Source: a bacterium
GTDB lineage: Bacteria; AUK180
DNA: 64,000 nucleotides
Direction of reading: 5' to 3'
Assembly (NCBI GenBank): GCA_023144005.1
Contig: JAGLGN010000016.1
Coordinates: forward strand, 1 to 64,000
The notes beneath the pieces were generated by a model. It saw nothing but the letters and a program-made list of their open reading frames with translations, ran no database searches and was not told the origin of the DNA. Of this stretch, positions 51,880 through 61,235 are shown piece by piece; positions within the stretch are counted from its first letter, which is position 1, and each line of letters begins with the position of its first letter. The position numbers and the translations under genes were made by a program.

Positions 51880-53508
51880 TTAAATATGCTCAATATACTT
51901 TACTTTAAGATACATTTGCCCTCTAAATTCTTCCCAGAAAGGGCTGGCGATTATATCAATTGTACCGTTTTTTCCAAAATCCGTCTTGTTATTCCAGTCC
52001 TGAAGCTGAAAAGGGATGTCCCGCTGATAGCAATCGTAGAATCTATACTTCTCCTTGACCAACTTATTTTCCCTGATATCAACTCCTCTGATCAAAAAAC
52101 GGGGTGAGGGATTTCCAATTCCGAATGGCTTAAGCTTCTGCAGTTTCAAATGAAGATCATATGTGAATTTTGTGAGATCAAGTTCCATATCCGCGACGAT
52201 CTGCTTTGTGAAACCGTCGGGATACAACTTCTGGAAATTCTTATCTATTTCCGCCTTGACAGCCTCGAGGTCAGATTTATTGATCCTGAGGCCGCAAGCC
52301 ATTGTATGGCCTCCGAAACTCAGGAATTTCTCACTTGAAGCGGAAAGAAGCGCGTGCAGGTCGACACCCGGAACGCTTCGCCCCGAACCATGCAGCATGC
52401 CATCAGCGTCTTCTTCAAATATTATCGACGGCTTGTGAGTAAGTTCGACCATGCGGGAGGCGATGATCCCGTTTATCCCGCGGTTGAATTGATCGGAAGA
52501 AAGGATCAGAACAGATGAATCCACATCCTTAGACATCTCTTTCGCCCTGTCTATGAGTTCTTCCTGCAGCTTTCTCCTCTGACTGTTTATTTCATTGAGC
52601 AAGTGCGCGGCTTCAACGGGTGAATCACTGAACATCAGATCGACCGCAAGGGAGGCATCCTCCATCCTTCCCGCCGCGTTCAGCCGGGGGGCCAGCATAA
52701 ATCCCAAGTGATATGCCTCAAAGGGGGGATTCGAGCCGATATTGTCCATAAGTTCTTTGATGCCCTTGATGTACGCATTGTTCAAAACGTCCAATCCCAA
52801 GGTGGTGATTATCCTGTTATCCATGGTCAGCGGGACCACATCCGCGACTGTGCCGAGAGCGCCGAAGAAAAACAGTTCCTTCAATAGCGGTGTTATTTCT
52901 CCAAGTAATTGACGGGCGATATACAGGGCCACCCCTGCGCCGGCAAGTTCTCTGATCTGAGGAATATCATTGAGTTTGGGATTAACTATTAATGTATCCG
53001 GAAGTTCGGGCTCAGGTGTATGATGATCCGTAATAACTATGTCCATCCCCTGTTCGAATGCGTATTTCACCTCATCGGTCGATGTTATCCCGCAATCCAC
53101 GGAAATGACCTTCCTGATCCCCATTTCGATAAAACGGTCAATGCCCTCTTTGGAGATCCCGTATCCTTCGTCAAAACGATTCGGGATCATGATCGTGGCC
53201 TTACCGCCGATACCTGCAATCGCCTTCTTCAAGATGACGGAGGCAGTAATGCCGTCAACATCATAGTCGCCGTATATACCGATCTCTTCGTCAGCTTCTA
53301 CATTCCGCCTTAAGAAATTAGCGGTTTCCTTAACATTGGGAATATCTTCTGTACGCATAAGGTATTTTAATTTGGGATTGAGAAATTTCTCCACCGCTTC
53401 GGGAGAATCGACACCTCTGGAAGCCAGAAGCGCCAAGATCACAGGGTCTTCTTCTGAGCCTAATAATGAAGGAGGGATACCGTTTGCCTTGAGAATAACT
53501 TCTTTCAT
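51880..53508 (-). CDS. recJ: Single-strand DNA exonuclease RecJ
   Basis: 542 residues. DHH phosphoesterase motifs: IYGDYDVDGITAS (motif I), SVDCGITS, ITDHHTPE (DHH), and AAGRM; DHHA1 domain with FGGHTMACGL; C-terminal OB-type region. Degrades single-stranded DNA 5'-3' in recombination and repair. Slightly short of E. coli RecJ but a normal length for many phyla. ATG shares a base with the upstream stop. Confidence 0.95.
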   Translation of the reverse strand: MKEVILKANGIPPSLLGSEEDPVILALLASRGVDSPEAVEKFLNPKLKYLMRTEDIPNVKETANFLRRNVEADEEIGIYGDYDVDGITASVILKKAIAGIGGKATIMIPNRFDEGYGISKEGIDRFIEMGIRKVISVDCGITSTDEVKYAFEQGMDIVITDHHTPEPELPDTLIVNPKLNDIPQIRELAGAGVALYIARQLLGEITPLLKELFFFGALGTVADVVPLTMDNRIITTLGLDVLNNAYIKGIKELMDNIGSNPPFEAYHLGFMLAPRLNAAGRMEDASLAVDLMFSDSPVEAAHLLNEINSQRRKLQEELIDRAKEMSKDVDSSVLILSSDQFNRGINGIIASRMVELTHKPSIIFEEDADGMLHGSGRSVPGVDLHALLSASSEKFLSFGGHTMACGLRINKSDLEAVKAEIDKNFQKLYPDGFTKQIVADMELDLTKFTYDLHLKLQKLKPFGIGNPSPRFLIRGVDIRENKLVKEKYRFYDCYQRDIPFQLQDWNNKTDFGKNGTIDIIASPFWEEFRGQMYLKVKYIEHI

Positions 53509-54257
53509 CAGAAGCCGGTGGGGATATCGATGAACTCGCTCTTGAGGCCGAATTCCTTTTCGAGCAGATCGCCCAATTTCAATATGCCGAATTTTTCCGT
53601 ATTATAATGGCCGCCAAAGACAACATTCAGGCGGGCCTCTTTCACGAAATGGTACATGGAATGTGAGGCCTCACCTGTAATATAAAGGTCGAGCCCTTCC
53701 TTGATCGCGTCCGGTATCAAAGAAGCAGCGCCGCCGGAGACGACACCTATATTTCTGATCTCCTCTTTTCCGAATTGAAGAAGCTGATAATCTCCGAAAA
53801 GTCCGCCGAGAACATCCTTGAATTCCTTCATCTTCAAGGGTTCGGCAAGCATGCCTTTGAAGCCGATCTTCGTGCCCTTGTAATCCCCGAAAGGCAGGAT
53901 ATCGGTCAGCCCCAGTTCAGCGGCTATACGCGCATTATGTCCGATCACCGCGTGAAGGTCCAGCGGGAGATGGGCGGCATACAGTGAGAGCTCATTGTCA
54001 AAGAGCTTCTTAAAGCGTTCGTAATGTATCCCCGTAATGGCAAAAGATGAACCCCAGAACAGGCCGTGATGCACCACAAGTAATTTATTGCCGCGGCCGG
54101 CCTTTTCAAATAATTCCAAAGACGCGTCCACAGCGAGAACGACAGAATCTATCTCAGCATCCATGTCTCCAAATTGCAGCCCGTTGAGGGACATATCGTC
54201 AACTGCATCAATATCCAGGTAATTATCGAGAAATTCAACGATCTTATTTAATTTCAA
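53508..54257 (-). CDS. Nif3-like dinuclear metal-centre protein
   Basis: 249 residues of the NIF3/YbgI (DUF34) family. Metal ligands visible: VVHHGLFWG, DLHAVIGHN region, TGEASHSMYHF and FGGHYNTEKFG. Proposed GTP cyclohydrolase I-like or chaperone-like role; function is not settled. TTG start with AGGAG upstream. First of a pair with recJ, overlapped by one base. Confidence 0.92.
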   Translation of the reverse strand: MKLNKIVEFLDNYLDIDAVDDMSLNGLQFGDMDAEIDSVVLAVDASLELFEKAGRGNKLLVVHHGLFWGSSFAITGIHYERFKKLFDNELSLYAAHLPLDLHAVIGHNARIAAELGLTDILPFGDYKGTKIGFKGMLAEPLKMKEFKDVLGGLFGDYQLLQFGKEEIRNIGVVSGGAASLIPDAIKEGLDLYITGEASHSMYHFVKEARLNVVFGGHYNTEKFGILKLGDLLEKEFGLKSEFIDIPTGF

Positions 54258-54479
54258 ACCCGACTCCTATTTATATCTTCTCAGTACCGAAGCGTTCAAA
54301 GGTTGCAAGTTCAAAAGTTCAAAGTTGAAAAATTCAGTGAACAATTCAAAAATGAACAATGAACAATGAGTAGTAAGTGCCCCAGTGGACCCAGTGACCC
54401 AGTGGAACAAGAGAAAGAGAGCTTCTTTTCTCAACAAACCTCTAGCCTCCAACCTCTAACCTCTGCGCAGCGCCATCTT
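54258..54479. repeat. Phrase mosaic
   Basis: TTCAAAGG/TTCAAAAG repeats (54295-54345), ATGAACAATG (54345-54370), CCCAGTGGA nonamers (54375-54412), CTCTAGCCTCCAACC heptamers (54440-54465). On the minus strand a TTGAAC inside the first phrase is 18 nt from TATAAA and could be the Nif3 promoter. No gene. Confidence 0.55.
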
Positions 54480-56543
54480 TCATTTGCCGGCCTCATTTAT
54501 TTCCTTCAATTTCCTTACGATCATTTCATTATCTATGTCCGGGATATCTGTCCTGGAAAAATACTCGATCCCCCGTTCTATATCATAGGTCGCGTAAAAT
54601 GCCGATAATCTTGTTATCGCAAGTTCTTTGGCCTTGATATTCTGAATATCCGGAATTAAGCCCTCATATGTTTTTATAATAGCATAGGGCTCATTTGTCT
54701 CCATATAGGCGAATTCAAGTATGCGGAATAACTCAGCTCTGTCCGGTTTTATTTTGAGGTCGAGTTCAATTTCAGTACCCAGCTCGGAAAGAAGCTTTTT
54801 CTTCTTTTCCACTTGTCCTGTGCGATTATATATATCGATCATCATCTTATAGACCTCAAGATCGACCGGATCCTGATGCAGATACAGCTCAAATTCATAT
54901 AAGGCCTTCTTGTATTCTCTAAGATAATAATAAGTCCTCCCCTTAAGAAAGTGGACTTGAACATAATGCTCAGAAAGCTTCTGCAGATGCTCATATGCCT
55001 TGATAGCTTCCCGTAAATGCTCTTCATCTTGTGTGGAAATATAGAGGTCCTGCAGCAATGTTCCCGTAAAATACCGTGCAATGATATTATTAGGGTCATA
55101 TCTCAAGGCCTCTTTATAGAGCTCCTGCGCTTTTATAAAAGAGCCTTTTGCCCTGTTGACATGTTTGTGGCTTCTCAAGGCAAGACCATCCTTTGACCGG
55201 GCGATCGCCTTATTCAGTATCAGGCTTGAATGATAGCGTCTCATCGATAAAAAGAGCAGAAAGCCGCCGAGCAACGCGAGCACGATAAGAAAAAGAGGCC
55301 TGACCCTGAAGCTCCATTTCCGCTTATATATTCTAGCGGCATAAGCGGAGCCCAGTGCCAGCAGAAGATATATCACGATTATGGATGAGAGCCATTTGGA
55401 ATTTACAGAAAAGAGATTATCCAGCATCAGTCCCATCAAGCCGAGATTGACCCCGAGAAGTGAAATAGCGGTCTTCTCCCGCCCGGACTTCATAGCGGTA
55501 AATGCGGCGCGGAAAAAGAAGAAGAAAAAGCCGATGAACATGAATAAATAAAGTGCAAAACCGAATATCCCCAGATCGACCGCGCTTTCAATGGGATCCG
55601 AATGGGCATGTATCGTTTCGGCATTGTGCTTGCCTTCAAAAAGGAATATCTGCTTGCTTTTATATTCAGGATAATAGGCACGGAAATTACCCGGCCCCAC
55701 TCCCATCGGATTATCTTTGATTATCTGCAGAGAAGAATTCCATGTATATACACGAAACATCGGAGTCCCTTTTCCTATGTCCGTCATTGAGCGTATACGC
55801 CCCCAGTAATCCGAAGGGACAATGAAGAGAATAGCTATCGCAAGCATCGCCAATGGAATAAACCTTGTCCAAAGCCTTTTCTTCCATATTAGAATTATTA
55901 TCAGGAATGCTATCAGAACAGGAATAAGCCCTACGAAAGCCGCCCTTGTTCTAGTCAGAAATATAGCATAGCTCTCCACGCCGATGAATAAAAGGTGTAA
56001 CGCCCTCATCCGTATGCCTTCAGCAAGAAAATACTTGGTCAAGGAGATCAGTATGAAGGGGATCAGCAGCGCGGCGAAGAAATTGGAATTTCCATAAAAA
56101 GACGGCGGACGGATCCCGGTGGGAACGGGATAAAGCCGTAAAAGATCCACTTCATAATAGAGTAAAATACCGTAAACGGCACTCAATACACCTATCACTT
56201 CGAAAGCAGACAATAATCTCTCCGGTTTGATCATCCTCAGAGAAAAATACATCATCGTGGCGGAAAGCGATATCTGAACATAATGAAAGGCAAATGAATG
56301 GTATCTGAGAAACGGCAGCATTACAATAGAGAAGAGAGGCAGCGCCAGGATCACAAGGTCCAATAGCGCGATTTTGATGCTCTTTTTCTTTTCAAAATAA
56401 AATAGGAAGACGAAGGAAAAAAAAGACAGAAATATGAAGAACGGCTCTTTTATCTCGGTAATATTATAGGAAGATTTGTTCATGACAAGAAGCGAGATCA
56501 ACAGCAATAATAGAACAAATCCCTCTCGAATTTTCCTATTCAC
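54480..56543 (-). CDS. O-antigen ligase-like (Wzy_C) protein with TPR tail
   Basis: 687 residues: about eleven transmembrane helices (residues about 8-430), with the large periplasmic loop characteristic of O-antigen ligases/polymerases (WNSSLQIIKDNPMGVGPGNF), followed by a C-terminal soluble region with four or so TPR units (ARYFTGTLLQDLYISTQ, YYLREYKKALYEFELYL). Similar Wzy_C-TPR proteins include PglL-like protein glycosylases. May ligate glycans begun by the sugar transferase at 3.6 kb, by inference. GTG start, 8-nt overlap with the BatD-like gene. Confidence 0.85.
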   Translation of the reverse strand: MNRKIREGFVLLLLLISLLVMNKSSYNITEIKEPFFIFLSFFSFVFLFYFEKKKSIKIALLDLVILALPLFSIVMLPFLRYHSFAFHYVQISLSATMMYFSLRMIKPERLLSAFEVIGVLSAVYGILLYYEVDLLRLYPVPTGIRPPSFYGNSNFFAALLIPFILISLTKYFLAEGIRMRALHLLFIGVESYAIFLTRTRAAFVGLIPVLIAFLIIILIWKKRLWTRFIPLAMLAIAILFIVPSDYWGRIRSMTDIGKGTPMFRVYTWNSSLQIIKDNPMGVGPGNFRAYYPEYKSKQIFLFEGKHNAETIHAHSDPIESAVDLGIFGFALYLFMFIGFFFFFFRAAFTAMKSGREKTAISLLGVNLGLMGLMLDNLFSVNSKWLSSIIVIYLLLALGSAYAARIYKRKWSFRVRPLFLIVLALLGGFLLFLSMRRYHSSLILNKAIARSKDGLALRSHKHVNRAKGSFIKAQELYKEALRYDPNNIIARYFTGTLLQDLYISTQDEEHLREAIKAYEHLQKLSEHYVQVHFLKGRTYYYLREYKKALYEFELYLHQDPVDLEVYKMMIDIYNRTGQVEKKKKLLSELGTEIELDLKIKPDRAELFRILEFAYMETNEPYAIIKTYEGLIPDIQNIKAKELAITRLSAFYATYDIERGIEYFSRTDIPDIDNEMIVRKLKEINEAGK

Positions 56544-57354
56544 TTATCTTCTTATATTTCTCGATCCATTGTAAGATCTCATCATCGTCGTAATTGTACC
56601 CGGTATATTTCACTGTATAGAGAAAATCAATAATGTCCAGAATGGTCTCTCTCCTGTCAAGATTAACTTCTTTTGTCTCCAGGGCGGAAGAGATGTCATC
56701 CTTCAAGGCATTCTGCGAGATACTATATTTCGCCAGGAGAAATCCCCTGAGCAATTCTTCAAGTTTAGAAAATTTTTCGGTCTTCGCGAGGGAATGGAAA
56801 GGATCTTCTTTGATCTCACTTTCCTCTTGCACATCCGTGGATGATCTCCCCTTTTTTTTCTGTTTTATCCCGACAATAACTACTATGACCACCACAAACG
56901 CGATAAGAAAGAAAAGCAGGAGCAAAGGCAAAGGGCTGTTCGTATTCTTTAACACAACAATTTTCACGGGGTCTGTTTTAAGTTCGATATTCAGATCCGC
57001 CTCGGGATTATAATACGGCAGGGACACTGAAGGAAAGATATACTCCCCGGCTGCAAGGGCCTTGTATTTCACTTTGTAGGATAATATCTGCTGGGCCTTG
57101 TCCTTGACCACATTGATCCTGGTAGTGGATGAGGACAATACCCTGGAAGCCCACTCCGGCGCAGGCATCTTGGGAGACGCTATTCTGATCTCGGTCGAAC
57201 CTACCTTCTGTATCTCTAAATTGAAGGTGAACATTTCTCCCACTTTGACCTCATTCTTATCCAATGATGAATTGATGGAAACCTGGAACGAAGCCCCCTG
57301 CAGAAGGACTAAAAGAATGAGTATTGCGGGAATCGTATAAAGCCTAATTTTCAT
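56536..57354 (-). CDS. BatD-like membrane protein
   Basis: 272 residues: signal peptide, an extracytoplasmic beta-sandwich (about 24-135; LDKNEVKVGEMFTFNLEI), one transmembrane helix at about 142-163 and a cytoplasmic tail with a helical domain (about 195-270). This is the N-terminal layout of BatD ('oxygen tolerance') proteins, normally found with MoxR and BatA/B genes, none of which are here. Has its own leaderless promoter over the end of the PDZ gene. Confidence 0.65.
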   Translation of the reverse strand: MKIRLYTIPAILILLVLLQGASFQVSINSSLDKNEVKVGEMFTFNLEIQKVGSTEIRIASPKMPAPEWASRVLSSSTTRINVVKDKAQQILSYKVKYKALAAGEYIFPSVSLPYYNPEADLNIELKTDPVKIVVLKNTNSPLPLLLLFFLIAFVVVIVVIVGIKQKKKGRSSTDVQEESEIKEDPFHSLAKTEKFSKLEELLRGFLLAKYSISQNALKDDISSALETKEVNLDRRETILDIIDFLYTVKYTGYNYDDDEILQWIEKYKKISE

Positions 57355-57362
57355 ATATGGAT

Positions 57363-57391
57363 ATTATATACAAAAGAGGGAATTATTTCAA
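57363..57391 (-). promoter_or_regulatory. Promoter of BatD-like gene, leaderless type
   Basis: Minus strand TTGAAA (57386-57391), 17-nt spacer, TATAAT (57363-57368), then 8 nt and ATG at 57354. No Shine-Dalgarno site. Confidence 0.65.
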
Positions 57392-58419
57392 TCTTTTCTA
57401 AGCATTTCCTTGATCTCTTCCAATTCTTTCTCAAGGCGCTCAAGCTTCTCCTCAAGAATATCGGATGTATTTACCTCGATCTTTTTTATTTTTTCAAGCT
57501 TCCGCTTGATCATGTATTTATTCAGCTCTGTCTTAGAACCCAATTCAGCCTTGATCTTCATTCTATCGCCGTCTCTTATGACCTCGATCATTACGGTTTC
57601 TCCAGAGGATCTTGAGCCGATGGAATTGATCACATCTTCAACACGCAGCATCTCTTCTTTATCAACCTTGACAATGATATCACCTTTTTTAAACCCGGCC
57701 TTTTCAGCGGGAGAATCCTCATAAACGGAGGCAATGCTTATCAGGTCATTGTGAATGCGCAAAGTTATACCGAGCCAAGCCCTGGTCTTAACAGGCCTGT
57801 CCGCCAGTTTTTGCAATTCTTCCAGATCTAGGAATTTTCCGGAAAAGGCATCCTCTACCTCAACTTCATTGATGCGGTCGCAATTCATAAAAATGGTTTT
57901 GATAAATGAGGTCACATGATAATTGTACAGCAACCCGAGAAGCTCACCGTCATTATTGAAAATGACGCGTAATCTCTTCGCCTGTATATCTTTTTCAAAA
58001 TCCCTTGGAGCGGTATTGAAAGAGGAATACAGCAGGGCGCCGTCTGAAAGGACCTGCAGGCTGAAGTACCATTGCACTTCCGTGTAATCCGTCTTAGCGC
58101 CCTTCAATGCGGATTTCTTCATTGAGGGATTCTTATAGAAGTAAAGCCCGTTATCGACCTTGATCAGGTCAGAGGCATCAATCTTCACTGTATTATTATT
58201 CAGATCGACAATTCTATCACCGGGATTCAAGGAGTAATTCGAGATCATGATCCCATTGCTTAAATTCAAGGCGCAAAAGGTCTTCCCCGTACTATTGGTA
58301 ACCTTTAAGATGCGGGAATTATATCTGGAACCGATTTTTCTGATCAGCTGATCAGAACTCTGGGCAAATGCGAAAAGGACAAATAGAACGCTCACAATAA
58401 TGAAAATACTTCTCTTCAT
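57388..58419 (-). CDS. PDZ-domain periplasmic protein
   Basis: 343 residues: signal peptide (cleavage about residue 20, AFAQSS), a central region of unknown fold (about 25-205), a PDZ domain (about 208-295; RAWLGITLRI, SPAEKAGFKKGDIIVKVD) and a C-terminal Lys/Glu coiled coil (about 300-343). No protease domain or Ser-His-Asp triad is seen, so it is probably a binding or scaffold protein. One nt after the RND adaptor gene. Confidence 0.8.
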   Translation of the reverse strand: MKRSIFIIVSVLFVLFAFAQSSDQLIRKIGSRYNSRILKVTNSTGKTFCALNLSNGIMISNYSLNPGDRIVDLNNNTVKIDASDLIKVDNGLYFYKNPSMKKSALKGAKTDYTEVQWYFSLQVLSDGALLYSSFNTAPRDFEKDIQAKRLRVIFNNDGELLGLLYNYHVTSFIKTIFMNCDRINEVEVEDAFSGKFLDLEELQKLADRPVKTRAWLGITLRIHNDLISIASVYEDSPAEKAGFKKGDIIVKVDKEEMLRVEDVINSIGSRSSGETVMIEVIRDGDRMKIKAELGSKTELNKYMIKRKLEKIKKIEVNTSDILEEKLERLEKELEEIKEMLRKD

Positions 58420-58420
58420 T

Positions 58421-59530
58421 TTACTTCCTCCTGAAATGCATACCCGGGCTGGACATGCCGCGGGAAATATCGGTATAAACTACGGTATCACCCTTAGACA
58501 GACCTTCCGTAACTTCAATAAAACTGCCGTCATTCTTACCGAGAGTGACTTCCTTCTTCTCGCCGGCTTTTAACTTCACAAAGGTTTTCGGGCCTTCCCA
58601 TAAAACCGCCTTCAAGGGGATCGTCAGTACATCGCGTGCTTCCAGAACTATGATCTCGGCATTAGCGGAAACACCCGGTTTGATCAGGTCTTTCGGGTTT
58701 TTCGCGATATCTATTTTGACGGTAAATTGATTGAAGATATTCTTTCTCACCGCATTGAGGGAAATGTAACTCACCACACCCTTTGTCCTTACCGCGGGGA
58801 AGGCATCAAAGGTGATCCTGGTGGGCATGCCCTTCTTTATCAAGGGATAATCTATTTCATCCACATCCAGAACGATCTGAAGATTACTGAGATCGCCGAT
58901 ATATCCCAATACCGTACCGGATGAGTAATTCTCCATGGCGGATCTGATGAATTCTCCGTCCTGAACAGCCTTACCGTAGAATGTGCCGGCAGCGGGGGCG
59001 TTCACCGAAAGGACCAGACTGCCGTCGATCTTCTTCTCCTGAACATCCGCCAGATAATCCTTCTCGATCTTGGAATTCTCATAAGCCATCTTTGCGCTGA
59101 TGTAATTCTTTTCCACTTCGTCATATTCGCTTTGAGATACAAATCCTTTCGCGAGCATGTCCTTATTGGATTCATACCTTACCTTGATATTATTGAAATC
59201 CTTTTGAGCGATCACATAATTCCGCCGTATTGAATTTATCTTCTGGATCTCATTGATATCGGGATAAATGTACATAAGGGCCTGGCCCTCTTTCACTATA
59301 TCCCCTTCCTCAACAAGAAACTCGGCGACCTTTCCGCTGATCTTAGCCATCAGTGGAACAACGGTCCGTGGCTGGCATTCACCGGTTTCCGTGATCTTCT
59401 TTTCAATGGTGCCCTGCTTGACACTGTATTCAACTTCTTTCTTTGCCATGCCGCCTGGAGCGGGTTTTTTTTTGGCACAGCCCGCCAGAAGGGTGAAAAT
59501 TACAAGTGAATATAATATGATCTTTTTCAT
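58421..59530 (-). CDS. RND/MacA-type efflux periplasmic adaptor lipoprotein
   Basis: 369 residues: lipobox LLAGC (Cys about residue 18), lipoyl/barrel-sandwich halves (MAKISGKVAEFLVEEGDIVKEGQ and VNAPAAGTFYGKAVQDGEF), an alpha-hairpin between them, then the beta-barrel and membrane-proximal domain (IPLKAVLWEGPKTFV). Links an inner-membrane pump to an outer-membrane channel. No pump or TolC gene is adjacent; the following gene is a PDZ protein. GAGGAG site before the ATG. Confidence 0.87.
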   Translation of the reverse strand: MKKIILYSLVIFTLLAGCAKKKPAPGGMAKKEVEYSVKQGTIEKKITETGECQPRTVVPLMAKISGKVAEFLVEEGDIVKEGQALMYIYPDINEIQKINSIRRNYVIAQKDFNNIKVRYESNKDMLAKGFVSQSEYDEVEKNYISAKMAYENSKIEKDYLADVQEKKIDGSLVLSVNAPAAGTFYGKAVQDGEFIRSAMENYSSGTVLGYIGDLSNLQIVLDVDEIDYPLIKKGMPTRITFDAFPAVRTKGVVSYISLNAVRKNIFNQFTVKIDIAKNPKDLIKPGVSANAEIIVLEARDVLTIPLKAVLWEGPKTFVKLKAGEKKEVTLGKNDGSFIEVTEGLSKGDTVVYTDISRGMSSPGMHFRRK

Positions 59531-59633
59531 TCTTACTCCTCAAGAACAAATACGATTATTTTGAAAAAATATTTCAGTGGAAGCGAGAATCCATTCATTT
59601 GAGGTTCGGGGTACGAAGTAAAAACGAAAACAA
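59531..59633. other. Upstream region of adaptor gene
   Basis: AT-rich, with no gene. A clear promoter could not be assigned. It leads directly into R1 copy B. Confidence 0.3.
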
Positions 59634-59809
59634 TATCCACACCCGTAACCGGAAAATCAATATTTCGCTTACCCCATTAATTTATCCGTAACAAAATATA
59701 TAACGCCGGAGCTATCAGCCTACGGGACGGCAGGTTGAATATTTTAACTTCATACATCCAATTTAGACAAATACGTTGGTTGAAATATTCACCACCTCCG
59801 TCCCTGGAG
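59634..59809 (+). repeat. Repeat R1, copy B (176 nt)
   Basis: Aligns end to end with copies at 24605 and 63495 without gaps. It is the most diverged of the three in its flanks but carries the identical 46-nt core (about 59701-59747) and the GGGACGG ... CCGTCCC arms. Confidence 0.8.
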
Positions 59810-59829
59810 GATTAGGGTGGGTGGAGGGA

Positions 59830-59922
59830 GAATGGGTGTAGAATCATATGGAAATATTCTCCACACATCTTCGAATGCTATCCCTCTCTCTTTTCTCCTT
59901 CCCAAATCAGCCTCTAACCTCT
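59830..59922 (+). repeat. Repeat R3
   Basis: Follows R1 copy B after about 20 nt. Matches 63720-63811 over its full length (GAATGGGTGTAGAATCA start, CACACATCTTC middle, TTTTCTCCTTCCCAAA end) and 3362-3430 in inverted orientation. Confidence 0.65.
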
Positions 59923-59992
59923 ATCTGTAATTGTTCATTGTACTTACCCACTTTACACTTCACACATCACACTTCAGACTTGCTGAGCAAGC
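59923..59992. repeat. CACTTTACAC/CACACTTCA repeats and palindrome at gene end
   Basis: Tandem CACTTTACACTTCACAC-type units end in a short palindrome (CTTGCTGAGCAAGCTCAG, about 59978-59995) that covers the stop codon of the NFACT-R gene. Confidence 0.5.
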
Positions 59993-60880
59993 TCAGTCTT
60001 CAAATATATATCTGAATTTCTTCAGGTCATCGCGCCGGCGGGCGTTGACCGTTTTTTCATTTGAAAAAAGGAATTGGCCGGGCTTTCCGCGCCTCACCTT
60101 CCTCAAGTACTTCTTTTGAGTGTATATGACCTCCTCCGAGTCGGAGGCCGCGGCCTTCGAATTGGAGAGCGCCAGGGCGGAGCCGAAAAGTATAAGGTCG
60201 AAGTCGGGAGGTTCCTTGCTTCCCAGAATGAGGACGACATGACTGCCCGGGTAATCCTTGATATGGAACCACCAGTCATTGCCATTGCCTACATGCTTCA
60301 CCAATTCATCATTTTCCAGATCGCTTCGACCAACAAAGAAGAGATACCCTTTGAATAAATACGCTTTCCCTACCTGCTTGCGTACCCTTTTCACCTGTTT
60401 CTTAGCGGCAACGGGCGGAAGAAGTTTTTTATATACCTCCTTCAATTCAGCGATATCGGTCATACTCTCAACTTCATTGATCTGCTTATTTATTTTCGAG
60501 GCCTCTTTCATTCCCTCTTCATATCGTTTACCGGCGATTTCGCTTCCCCTTTTCATCTTCGAGGCCTTCTTAAAAAAGAGCGACATATTCTGTTTGACGG
60601 TCAGGAGAGGATCCAAAGTTAATGCTATTTCCTTATCATTCTCCCAATCCTTCACATTTACGGTAGATGCCTTAAGCGGAAGCCGGTGAAGCTGAGCTTT
60701 GATCATCTCGCCCATTTTTGACAATTCACTATGACGCTTGAATGCCGAAAGGTCCTTGGAAATATTTTTAATGCGCTTGTTCACCTTTTTGAGCTTTTTT
60801 CCAAGGATTACAGTGATTTTTTCTTTGAGAAGTTCAACTCCCCTGTCAGGGTCGTTTTGTCTTTGGCCGAAATTGCTCAT
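59993..60880 (-). CDS. NFACT-R domain protein (RqcH-related), lacks N-terminal NFACT-N
   Basis: 295 residues: a long coiled coil (about 15-165, split by a turn) followed by an NFACT-R domain (about 170-270; YLFFVGRSDLENDELV, DWWFHIKDYPGSHVVL, YTQKKYLRKVRRGKPGQF). Full-length RqcH/NEMF proteins that rescue stalled 50S subunits are about 550 residues with an N-terminal NFACT-N and HhH region, missing here. It might be a tRNA-binding fragment of that pathway or a split gene whose N half lies elsewhere. Last gene of the HD-GYP/FHA operon, 4-nt overlap with the FHA gene. Confidence 0.82.
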   Translation of the reverse strand: MSNFGQRQNDPDRGVELLKEKITVILGKKLKKVNKRIKNISKDLSAFKRHSELSKMGEMIKAQLHRLPLKASTVNVKDWENDKEIALTLDPLLTVKQNMSLFFKKASKMKRGSEIAGKRYEEGMKEASKINKQINEVESMTDIAELKEVYKKLLPPVAAKKQVKRVRKQVGKAYLFKGYLFFVGRSDLENDELVKHVGNGNDWWFHIKDYPGSHVVLILGSKEPPDFDLILFGSALALSNSKAAASDSEEVIYTQKKYLRKVRRGKPGQFLFSNEKTVNARRRDDLKKFRYIFED

Positions 60881-61233
60881 TTGGGATCATTATCAAATAG
60901 ATGAAAGGAGAATCCCTGATCTCCGATCCTGAAGGAATCTCCCGAATGAAGTATTTTCTTCTTTATACGCAGATCGTTTATAAAGGTCCCGTTGGAGGAA
61001 TCCATGTCCTCAAGGATGAAACTAGAGTAATTGTCATGGATCGCGCAATGTATTCGGGAAATAGAGTCATCATCCAAAACCAGGTCACAACCGGGTGCGC
61101 GGCCTATAACGAATCGTTTTCTGCCGAGAATGATCTTGCGATTGCTTTTCAATTCAAATATATATCCTTTAGGAGTATAGCCCGAAACGGCACCGTCGGT
61201 AATATTTGTCTGCTCATTCCACTCATCATTCAT
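60877..61233 (-). CDS. FHA-domain protein
   Basis: 118 residues consisting of one forkhead-associated domain: IGRAPGCDLVL, then ISRIHCAIHDNYSS and LEDMDSSNGTFINDLRI. The phosphothreonine-binding Arg, Ser-x-x-His and Asn are all present. FHA domains read Ser/Thr phosphorylation, but no Ser/Thr kinase is in the window. Overlaps the NFACT-R gene by 4 nt and follows the winged-helix gene by 2 nt. Confidence 0.92.
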   Translation of the reverse strand: MNDEWNEQTNITDGAVSGYTPKGYIFELKSNRKIILGRKRFVIGRAPGCDLVLDDDSISRIHCAIHDNYSSFILEDMDSSNGTFINDLRIKKKILHSGDSFRIGDQGFSFHLFDNDPK

Positions 61234-61235
61234 TT

